DNA of 20,162 nucleotides from a virus, in the IMG/VR virus record IMGVR_UViG_3300023174_005216, positions 1 through 20,162 of that record. One strand, written 5' to 3'. This document shows positions 14,189 to 20,162 of this stretch, in pieces (positions within the stretch are counted from its first letter, which is position 1; the number at the start of each line of letters is the position of its first letter). The position numbers and the translations under genes are program-made. Under the pieces are notes generated by a model. The model saw only the letters and a list, made by a program, of their open reading frames with translations. It ran no database searches and had not been told where the DNA came from.

Positions 14189-14950
14189 ATGAAAAATATT
14201 GTAATTGTAACCGGTGGATTTGACCCACTGCATTCTGGTCATGTCTCTTACCTCAATCACGCTGATCATTTGGGAGATTATCTAGTAGTAGGACTAAACT
14301 CTGACGCATGGCTTACTCGTAAAAAAGGTCGTCCTTTTATGCCTTGGCGCGAACGCATGATTGTGTTGGACAATCTGCACATGGTTGACGAAGTGATTGA
14401 ATTCAACGATGACGACGGATCTAGTTGTGATGCTATTCGCCAAGTCCGAGAAAAGTATCCTGACGCAAACATCATCTTTGCCAACGGCGGAGACCGTACC
14501 AAAGACAACATTCCAGAAATGGTGTTTGATGATGTAGAGTTTGTATTTGGAGTTGGTGGAGAAGACAAAGCCAATTCTAGTTCCTGGATTTTGGAAGAAT
14601 GGAAAAATCCAAAAACAACCAGAGCCTGGGGGTATTATCGTGTGTTACATGAAGTGGGCGCTGAAACCAAACTTAAAGAACTTACAGTGACACCCAAAAC
14701 TTGTTTGAGCATGCAACGGCACGACAAGCGAGCAGAGTTCTGGTTTGTGGCCAAGGGAGAAGCAACAGTGTACACACTAGATCCTGCCAGCACAGATCAA
14801 GACATCAAGTGTTCCATGGTAGTACACGAGCATTGTTGGATTACAGTGAATGAATGGCATCAGCTTTGCAATGAAACTGATGAACCGTTAAAGTTAATTG
14901 AAATCCAGTACGGAGAAAATTGTGTGGAAGAGGACATTGAACGCAGATGA
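14189..14950 (+). CDS. Nucleotidyltransferase fused to phosphomannose-isomerase-type cupin
   Basis: A 253-residue two-domain protein. Residues 1-140 are a cytidylyltransferase-like domain of the HldE/RfaE C-terminal and GCT type: VTGGFDPLHSGHVSYL with the HSGH nucleotide-binding motif (15-18), GGDRTKDN (100-107), and SSSWILEEW in the ISSTxI-like position. Residues 143-253 match the type II phosphomannose-isomerase cupin: RAWGYYRVLHE, LSMQRHDKRAEFW with candidate metal ligands H178 and E183, EWHQLCN (H224), and the closing EIQYGENCVEEDIER. It would activate a sugar or polyol phosphate as a nucleotide donor and perhaps also isomerise or bind its sugar phosphate. It starts after a 19-base gap without a clear Shine-Dalgarno and is ATGA-coupled to the GT8-like gene. 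Confidence 0.85.
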   Translation: MKNIVIVTGGFDPLHSGHVSYLNHADHLGDYLVVGLNSDAWLTRKKGRPFMPWRERMIVLDNLHMVDEVIEFNDDDGSSCDAIRQVREKYPDANIIFANGGDRTKDNIPEMVFDDVEFVFGVGGEDKANSSSWILEEWKNPKTTRAWGYYRVLHEVGAETKLKELTVTPKTCLSMQRHDKRAEFWFVAKGEATVYTLDPASTDQDIKCSMVVHEHCWITVNEWHQLCNETDEPLKLIEIQYGENCVEEDIERR

Positions 14951-15633
14951 AAGCCATTCCTGTTTATGTTGGATATGATCCCAGGGAAGCCATTGCTTTT
15001 CACACCTGTGCCAATTCAATCATAAGGCATTCATCAAAGCCTGTGGCCATTATTCCTGTGGCCTTGAACCTGTTTCGTGACTACAAAGAAACACACACAG
15101 ACGGATCAAATCATTTTATCTATACACGTTTTCTAGTACCACACCTGCAAGAATACACCGGCTGGGCTATATTCATTGACGGTGACATGATTGTGCGTGA
15201 TGATATTGTGAAGTTATGGGAATTAAAGAATCCTTATAACGATGTCATGGTAGTCAAACATGATTACCAAACACGTATGCCTGTAAAATACCTAGGAGCA
15301 CGAAATGAAGACTATCCTCGAAAAAATTGGAGTAGTGTTATTCTGTGGAATTGTAATTCTTTTCCTAACAGGAAACTTACTCCCCAGTTCGTCCAGCAAT
15401 CCACAGGCAGTGAGCTCCACCGCTTCTCGTGGTTAGAAGATGATCGTATTGGGGAACTACCACCAGAGTGGAATTGGTTGCCTGATGAATATGGTGTTAA
15501 TAAGGATGCCAAATTACTGCATTATACTTTGGGCACACCTTGCTTCCAGGAGTTTGCTGACACACCACAAGGCGACGAGTGGCACAGAGAACGAATACTT
15601 ACTGAATATTGTTTACAGAGAACAATAGAATGA
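14947..15633 (+). CDS. GT8-like glycosyltransferase
   Basis: A 228-residue GT-A-fold enzyme. FIDGDMIV (76-83) has the metal-binding DGD, and the upstream YTRFLVPHL and downstream NWSSVILWN (127-135) are in GT8 order. HYTLGTPCF (192-200) supplies the C-terminal His expected to bind Mn2+. It would transfer a sugar from a nucleotide donor to a glycan or lipid acceptor with a retaining mechanism, if it follows the family. At 228 residues it is compact. There is no membrane segment. ATGA overlaps on both sides couple it to the nucleotidyltransferase fusion and the next glycosyltransferase-like gene, suggesting that donor synthesis and transfer are co-produced. Confidence 0.82.
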   Translation: MKAIPVYVGYDPREAIAFHTCANSIIRHSSKPVAIIPVALNLFRDYKETHTDGSNHFIYTRFLVPHLQEYTGWAIFIDGDMIVRDDIVKLWELKNPYNDVMVVKHDYQTRMPVKYLGARNEDYPRKNWSSVILWNCNSFPNRKLTPQFVQQSTGSELHRFSWLEDDRIGELPPEWNWLPDEYGVNKDAKLLHYTLGTPCFQEFADTPQGDEWHRERILTEYCLQRTIE

Positions 15634-16706
15634 GTAATGACGGCAAGGGATCATCGCCAAGACCTAAAAGTGTTGATGCAAATACATTTGCAAGCAATTG
15701 GGAATTGGTATTTGGAAAGAAAGAAAAACCAAGTGTTAACTTACTATCCCCTCCTTTAGAAATACACGAATTAGATATGGTCACTGACCCTATCAAAAGT
15801 ATTTTTAGAGATATACTAAAATGGAGGGTAGACCCTGACGGGCATTATTATGGTACTAGCATTGATTATATCATGGATCAAATTAAATTATTAAACACAG
15901 GCAATGTAGCAGCCGTAGCAAGTGATGACAAGGATTTTGAACTCATGTACGAGAAAAAAGGAAAACGGTACGATCCAATTTTACAAAGTTTTATACAGGG
16001 CTCCGGCGGCAGATTAAGCACCTGGGCTCGAGAAGAAACTACATCAACACCGGTGGTGATACGTGGGATTACTAGAAAGAATCAAATGTTGGCATGCCGC
16101 GACACTGGCAGAACTTTTTATTACATCGACACTGGATATTTTGGCAACGGCAAGAGAAAAACTTATCACAGAATTACCAAAAATGATGTACAATGGTTTG
16201 GTGGTATTGTAGAACGTCCCGGGGATAGATTTGTTGCTACCGGGGTTCGATTAAAAAAATTCAGTCCTGGCTCTAGCATACTATTAGCACCGCCTAGTCA
16301 AAAACTACTAAACCTATACAACATTGTGTTAGAAGATTGGCTGGAACAAACACACGCAGAAATAAAAAAACACACTGATCGTCCTATTATAGTGCGCACC
16401 AAACAAAATCGCATGGTGAGAGTTACTCAAGACACAATGGAAATGGCCCTGTCTCGTGATATACATTGTCTAGTGACATTCTCAAGCATTGCTGCCACAG
16501 AAGCATTGCTACTAGGTAAACCAGCCATCACCCTGGGCCCAAATGCAGCCGCGCCGTTGTGTCGACATCAAATTTCTGACATTGAAAATCTGTACGTTCC
16601 GACTATGGATGAAGTGGATGCCTGGGCGCGGCATCTTGCATATTGTCAGTTTACGGAACCAGAAATGCGTAATGGCACAGCCTGGCAAATACTAAATGAC
16701 CGTTGA
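15630..16706 (+). CDS. Glycosyltransferase-like protein with fused N-terminal phage domain
   Basis: 358 residues from ATG 15630, which overlaps the upstream stop (ATGA); an earlier in-frame TTG at 15609 is less likely. Residues 1-34 (NDGKGSSPRPKSVD, then SNWELVFGKK) match a short phage protein that I know as a stand-alone hypothetical. After a linker of about 35 residues comes a GT-B/capsule-synthesis-like region: FIQGSGGRLSTW, FYYIDTGYFGN, RPGDRF, HTDRPIIVR, and the donor-binding end VTFSSIAATEALLLGKPAI. From residue 125 on it is co-linear with the minus-strand gene at 18803-19606. No frameshift is evident at the domain junction. Likely a glycan-assembly enzyme; substrate unknown. Confidence 0.72.
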   Translation: MSNDGKGSSPRPKSVDANTFASNWELVFGKKEKPSVNLLSPPLEIHELDMVTDPIKSIFRDILKWRVDPDGHYYGTSIDYIMDQIKLLNTGNVAAVASDDKDFELMYEKKGKRYDPILQSFIQGSGGRLSTWAREETTSTPVVIRGITRKNQMLACRDTGRTFYYIDTGYFGNGKRKTYHRITKNDVQWFGGIVERPGDRFVATGVRLKKFSPGSSILLAPPSQKLLNLYNIVLEDWLEQTHAEIKKHTDRPIIVRTKQNRMVRVTQDTMEMALSRDIHCLVTFSSIAATEALLLGKPAITLGPNAAAPLCRHQISDIENLYVPTMDEVDAWARHLAYCQFTEPEMRNGTAWQILNDR

Positions 16707-17625
16707 TGTAGTTGTATACATCAGTAGCGTGGCAAATCCTCGGAATCATCCTAGGAAAATTGCATGTTTAGAAAGCTTCGCCGCAGGAGTTATTAAAACA
16801 GGGCATCACGTTTATGTTGAAAGAGATTTTAAATATCGACCAGGACGATTAGCGGTGATGTTGGGGTGGGCAACAACAAATACTGGTGGACCAAACATTG
16901 TATTACGTAAACAAATCATTGCCGAGCAACAACAGCGAGGATTCAAAACCATGTGTATTGACGCCAGTTGCTTTAAGTATCTAGATGACACTGGTACGTA
17001 TCTTAGGTATAGTCTAGGTGGACCGTTTTATGATCGTGCCGAGTATGCAAATAAAAATAGCGGTCCTGAGAAGTGGCAAGAGATCAGCCAAAAATTATCT
17101 TTACAACTGACCCCGCCACAGGTCAACAACGGACATGTATTGATATGTATGCAACGTGATGGCGGATTCTCAATGAAGTCATTGAATCCAATTGCGTGGC
17201 TTGATGAAAAAATCAAAGAGATAAGACTGCACACCACAAGAGCAATTGTTGTTCGTCCCCATCCAGGTTCTTATGCAATGCCGGACTTTGACAAATTTAC
17301 ATCACCGGAGTATAAAGCAAAATGGAATGTATCTGTTATAGATCCCAAGCATAGTAAACTAACTGACAACTTAGTAGGAGCACACTCTGTGGTGTTGTTT
17401 AATAGTTCAGCAAGTGTGGCAGCGGTGTGTGCTGGCATACCTGTGTTTGCTGATGATTCGAGTTGTGTAAGTTGGGCAGTGGCAAATAAAAATGTGGCTA
17501 GTATTGAATCGCCGATGATATTTGATCGTCGGCAATGGATTCAAGACTTAGCTGCCGCACACTGGAGTGACGAAGATGCCCGTGCAGGCAAAATATACCA
17601 GAAGTTTATACCTTTTCTACAATGA
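16696..17625 (+). CDS. Capsule-synthesis-like glycosyltransferase
   Basis: A 309-residue protein with two Rossmann-like halves. The N-terminus, VDVVVYISSV, then ACLESFAAGVIKTGHHVYVE, resembles GT-B enzymes. The C-terminal half contains VLICMQRDGGFSMK, AIVVRPHPGSY, HSVVLFNSSASVAAVCAGIPVF and a DRRQWIQDLAAAHWSDED end. The FNSSAS...AGIPVF stretch is the same element as VTFSSIAATEALLLGKPAI in the preceding gene, so the two are distant relatives with a KpsS/LipB-like donor site. It overlaps the preceding gene by 11 bases. Its 3' end overlaps the convergent methyltransferase gene by 20 bases. Confidence 0.72.
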   Translation: MTVDVVVYISSVANPRNHPRKIACLESFAAGVIKTGHHVYVERDFKYRPGRLAVMLGWATTNTGGPNIVLRKQIIAEQQQRGFKTMCIDASCFKYLDDTGTYLRYSLGGPFYDRAEYANKNSGPEKWQEISQKLSLQLTPPQVNNGHVLICMQRDGGFSMKSLNPIAWLDEKIKEIRLHTTRAIVVRPHPGSYAMPDFDKFTSPEYKAKWNVSVIDPKHSKLTDNLVGAHSVVLFNSSASVAAVCAGIPVFADDSSCVSWAVANKNVASIESPMIFDRRQWIQDLAAAHWSDEDARAGKIYQKFIPFLQ

Positions 17626-18166
17626 CATCGTAGTTGTGGCCACTAACCCAGGCCCACTTGTCTGATCGGTCAAACACACTGATCTCTTCCCAGACAATTC
17701 GAACACTCATTTCAGTTTCAATCTTGTGTCTCCACCATTCAGGCGTCTCGACTATCAGATGCGCATTACGTCCGTCGGGCAAGTGTTTTTTTGCTGGATA
17801 ACATGCAATCCTAAAAAAACCACAGCGTTGCATTTTTTCATTAATGGTGTGTAATGTAGCATCTAGGTAATCAGGCTCAATGTGTTCTATAGCATCTGTG
17901 CTGACCACAGCATCTATTGGATGTTCTGGCAACTGTTGGAAGTTTGGATTACCGGGATCGTACCCGGTGACCTCGATGTCGGGATGTAGTTCTTTGATTG
18001 TGGCAATTAGTCCTCCTTGCCCGCACCCAAAGTCTAACACACCAGTAGGCTGATATTTTTCAATAAAGTCTTTGACAATTGCATAGGCTTTGTGCCCGTT
18101 GTTAAACTTGCCTGCTTGATGCAGGTATGCAAGTTGGTCTTTATAATCTTTGTCTATTAGGCTCAT
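17606..18166 (-). CDS. Class I SAM-dependent methyltransferase
   Basis: A 186-residue methyltransferase. Motif I VLDFGCGQGGL (43-53), D70 in VTGYDPG, and VVSTDAIEHIEPDYL (87-101) are typical of methyltransferases acting on small molecules, lipids or sugars. The C-terminal half has LIVETPEWWRHKI and a closing SGHNYDVIVEKV. No DNA-methylase catalytic motif is seen. I chose the start at 18166, which forms ATGA with the upstream stop; a Met two codons earlier (18172) is the alternative. It is the last gene of the minus-strand operon and runs 20 bases into the end of the convergent plus-strand gene, with no terminator visible between them. Confidence 0.83.
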   Translation of the reverse strand: MSLIDKDYKDQLAYLHQAGKFNNGHKAYAIVKDFIEKYQPTGVLDFGCGQGGLIATIKELHPDIEVTGYDPGNPNFQQLPEHPIDAVVSTDAIEHIEPDYLDATLHTINEKMQRCGFFRIACYPAKKHLPDGRNAHLIVETPEWWRHKIETEMSVRIVWEEISVFDRSDKWAWVSGHNYDVIVEKV

Positions 18167-18810
18167 ACCCATCCCATAATCCAGTCATCTTTGACTTGAT
18201 CTAACTTTTTCATACCAAGTGATTCTAGCAACCCAATGGCTGCAAATTGCCCGTACTCTTTTGAATACATATCGTGTGGTTTTTGCTCTACAACAATAAC
18301 TGGACGACATCTCTGTATAGTTTCCCTTGCGCCCTGTAACACACGGTACTCAAATCCTTCGCAGTCAATTTTAATGTAGTTGACATTTTTTAAATTCAAA
18401 CTATCTAATTTAATAATAGTAGTATCACCATTAATGCTATTGGGGTCTACATGAGTGTGTCCAGTGTTGCCTTCGGTGACAATCATGTTGACTCTGCCTT
18501 CTTGATCGCCTAATGCAGTTGAATGAACAACTAAATTTTGATTGGGCACATTTTTTTCCAAGCACTCTCTAAACATTGTCACCGGCTCAAATGCAATGAC
18601 TTGATCAAAATGTTTAACAAGGTCCCGACTCCATAGTCCTACATTGGCACCAATGTCCAACGCCAATTGATGTTGTGTAACATACTGTAAGCTACGCAAC
18701 CTTACTGGTTGTTGATATTCAGCAGGTCCGCCTTTTGAAATATTTTTAGCCAACATTTCTGGAAAATGAGTTTCAATGTCGGGGAACTGCCATCCGTGAT
18801 ATTCACGCAT
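18163..18810 (-). CDS. FkbM-family methyltransferase
   Basis: A 215-residue FkbM-type SAM methyltransferase, a family that O-methylates sugars and other small molecules. Motif I LDIGANVGLWS (51-61), E75 in VIAFEPV, TALGD (98-102) and the family signature IKIDCEGFEYRVLQGA (147-162) followed by VIVVEQ are all present. The start at 18810 (MREYHGWQFP) overlaps the upstream gene by 8 bases; an upstream Met at 18846 would give a 44-base overlap and an unusual extension. It is coupled downstream by ATGA to the second methyltransferase. Together the two suggest methyl capping or decoration of a glycan. Confidence 0.88.
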   Translation of the reverse strand: MREYHGWQFPDIETHFPEMLAKNISKGGPAEYQQPVRLRSLQYVTQHQLALDIGANVGLWSRDLVKHFDQVIAFEPVTMFRECLEKNVPNQNLVVHSTALGDQEGRVNMIVTEGNTGHTHVDPNSINGDTTIIKLDSLNLKNVNYIKIDCEGFEYRVLQGARETIQRCRPVIVVEQKPHDMYSKEYGQFAAIGLLESLGMKKLDQVKDDWIMGWV

Positions 18811-19606
18811 CGTATGTCTCCTTGAGTATCCGGGTAGCCGATCCATCGGCTAGTTCTTTAATATGAAATTGACCATATGCAAGATGACACGCCCATGCAT
18901 GACGTTCGTCATCACTGGGGAACCATGGCGTTTCTATCTTGTCAAGATTAATATTGCTAACTGGAAGAGCAGCATTGCATGGTGCTGTGACAAACACAGG
19001 AACACCGGCTAATATGCATTCGGATGCTGCCGAACTGTTAAACGTTACCACAGCATGGGTATCTGCCAACCAATCTTCCGGACTCTGTGTTTTTCGTTGC
19101 CATCTTGAAGCTGGCCGTTCACGTATGACAATGGGTCGATCAGTATGTTGCTTTAACGTATCAACTGTGTTGCGCATCCAATTCTCTAACGTAGTGTCAT
19201 AGAAACTACATGGCTTTTCATCCGGTGCAACAATTAATATATTGCGTTTGTGTTTTTTTTGAGGTTTCATTTTTATACCAAGTTGTTGCCATCGATCTGC
19301 TGGTCTTGGGACAACCTCGTTGTGTTGTAAATTGTTGGGTACTACTCGATGCCAGTGTTTCCAACCAAGTGGATTAATCACACTGGGCCTGTTGCCTAAG
19401 TAACCAGTATCCATGTAGTAAAACCATCGACGGTCTTGCCAACAACGTTTGATAATTTTATGTTTCATAATACCACGTAGCACAAGTGGTGTGTTAGAGT
19501 CTTCGTATTGCCAAGTTTCTAAGCAAGTGGAAGAGCTGCCGGATCCTTGAGCAAACATCTCTATGTAATTGTCATTGTTGTTTTTGTTTAAAAAAATCCA
19601 ATTCAT
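18803..19606 (-). CDS. Glycosyltransferase-like protein, inverted paralogue of 15630-16706
   Basis: A 267-residue protein co-linear with the C-terminal two thirds of the plus-strand gene at 15630-16706. Shared blocks in order are AQGSGSSSTCLETW, FYYMDTGYLGN, RPADRW, TLENWM, KQHTDRPIVIRE, AVVTFNSSAASECILAGVPVFV and ERHAWACHLAYGQF. It lacks the N-terminal NDGKGS domain and linker, so this is the plain form of the enzyme. Likely a GT-B/capsule-synthesis-like glycosyltransferase. ATG 19606 forms ATGA with the upstream stop and is preferred over the TTG at 19612. Confidence 0.75.
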   Translation of the reverse strand: MNWIFLNKNNNDNYIEMFAQGSGSSSTCLETWQYEDSNTPLVLRGIMKHKIIKRCWQDRRWFYYMDTGYLGNRPSVINPLGWKHWHRVVPNNLQHNEVVPRPADRWQQLGIKMKPQKKHKRNILIVAPDEKPCSFYDTTLENWMRNTVDTLKQHTDRPIVIRERPASRWQRKTQSPEDWLADTHAVVTFNSSAASECILAGVPVFVTAPCNAALPVSNINLDKIETPWFPSDDERHAWACHLAYGQFHIKELADGSATRILKETYDA

Positions 19607-20162
19607 TGCCAATATGCCTCTGTGCGATGTACTTTTAAATCAGTCAACGGACTACGACCAGCATCTTTGCGCTTGCCTTTTAAATGATCAAGATACCTGC
19701 CCCAATCAGAATTAATCAAAGGATGCCCTTCACCAGTTACCAAATGGCTACTCCAGTCTAACTCATTTAATGGTAAAGTATTCCTGACAGCATCGAATAC
19801 AAAGCTATCGTGCCACTCATCCAAGTTAAAAATAATATCTTCGTCATAGTATTGTTTAAATTTTGTCAGGAACAGTTTGCCTGAATTAGACGCAAGATTA
19901 ATAGCGTATAGGCCACACTCACTAAATTTGCCCCTCCTTCCCAGGAAACACAAGTCGTACTGTGATGGGCATAATTTTTGAATATCTGGCATTGATATAT
20001 TACTATGGCAATATGTATCGCCGTCCATCCATATCAACATGTCTGCTGTGGTGTTTTCGGCGCAGTGAAAAATGCTGTAGACTTTGTGAGCAAATCGCAC
20101 AGCATCCCATTTAAATCCTTTACCGGAATCTCGGCGCTGTGATCGTATGGGATCATTGCGTA
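19603..20162 (-). CDS. Glycosyltransferase (DxD type), 5'-truncated by the window edge
   Basis: Open from the right edge, with 185 residues visible and no stop. A GTG at 20100 exists, but the frame continues upstream with plausible coding sequence (SGKGFKWDAVRFAHKVYSIF), so the true start is outside. MLIWMDGDTYCHSNI has a GT-A-type DGD metal site, followed by YDLCFLGRRGKFSECGLYAIN, a pattern I recall from glycosyltransferase-like genes of aquatic phages, and DEWHDSFVFDAVRN. The C-terminus is basic (LKGKRKDAGRSP). As the most upstream visible gene of the minus-strand operon, it shows that the operon and its promoter extend beyond the window. Confidence 0.75.
   Translation of the reverse strand, partial: RNDPIRSQRRDSGKGFKWDAVRFAHKVYSIFHCAENTTADMLIWMDGDTYCHSNISMPDIQKLCPSQYDLCFLGRRGKFSECGLYAINLASNSGKLFLTKFKQYYDEDIIFNLDEWHDSFVFDAVRNTLPLNELDWSSHLVTGEGHPLINSDWGRYLDHLKGKRKDAGRSPLTDLKVHRTEAYWQ

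Noticed and set aside
13411-18810. DNA methylases for anti-restriction
   Set aside because: None of the three methyltransferases has the DPPY/NPPY or PC-type catalytic motif; one is a clear FkbM type, which favours sugar or small-molecule targets.
1-20162. tRNA genes, CRISPR arrays, integrase, insertion sequences or att sites
   Set aside because: I saw no cloverleaf with a TTC-arm pattern, no regular spaced repeats, no transposase or recombinase frames, and intergenic gaps are too short for most of these.

Overview
This window is best read as part of a tailed, T4-type myovirus genome (class Caudoviricetes). The evidence is a complete gp17-type large terminase, a gp32-type single-strand DNA-binding protein, UvsX and UvsY, very tight gene packing with many ATGA or TTGA stop/start overlaps, and TAAATA motifs resembling T4 late promoters. 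Base composition is moderately AT-rich. The style of the conserved hypothetical proteins and the sugar genes recalls aquatic (marine or freshwater) T4-like phages, and a Gram-negative host is plausible. I cannot name the host from this sequence.

Layout. (1) Positions 1-3602, plus strand: a virion/structural block. It holds the 3' part of a protein with a Cys/His C-terminal module, a small beta-rich protein, two tandem paralogues whose N-termini look like T4 capsid-targeting peptides, a small fibre-like protein and a 515-residue fibre-like virion protein. (2) 3617-7135: an exported thermonuclease, the large terminase, and a large conserved phage protein of unknown role that ends at a strong intrinsic terminator. 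(3) 7186-8303: a self-contained ssb unit with a sigma70-type promoter, an overlapping late-type motif, the gp32-like gene and a terminator. (4) 8334-17625: a long, coupled plus-strand operon in which the recombination genes uvsX, a small acidic gene and uvsY are embedded among carbohydrate and small-molecule genes. These are a NeuD-like acyltransferase, a glycosyltransferase-like protein, a 2OG-Fe(II) oxygenase, an SGNH hydrolase, a methyltransferase, a nucleotidyltransferase fused to a phosphomannose-isomerase-type cupin, a GT8-like glycosyltransferase and two related glycosyltransferase-like proteins. (5) 17606-20162, minus strand: a convergent coupled operon of a glycosyltransferase running off the right edge, a third glycosyltransferase-like paralogue, an FkbM-type methyltransferase and a class I methyltransferase.

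How they may fit together. The left half packages and builds the head. The ssb-uvsX-uvsY set supports recombination-dependent replication. The right half looks like a surface-glycan synthesis and decoration cassette: sugar activation, transfer, O-acylation, O-methylation, oxidation and esterase editing. Its target, host envelope or virion, is not shown by the sequence.

Most notable observations are three TAAATA late-type motifs placed so that transcripts would start at the ATG itself (leaderless), the tandem capsid-targeted internal-protein candidates, a glycosyltransferase with a fused small phage domain, the nucleotidyltransferase-cupin fusion, and the inverted pair of paralogous glycosyltransferases. 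No tRNA, CRISPR array, integrase or insertion sequence was seen. No gene-free stretch exceeds 300 bases. The longest, 7136-7286, holds a terminator and the ssb promoter region.
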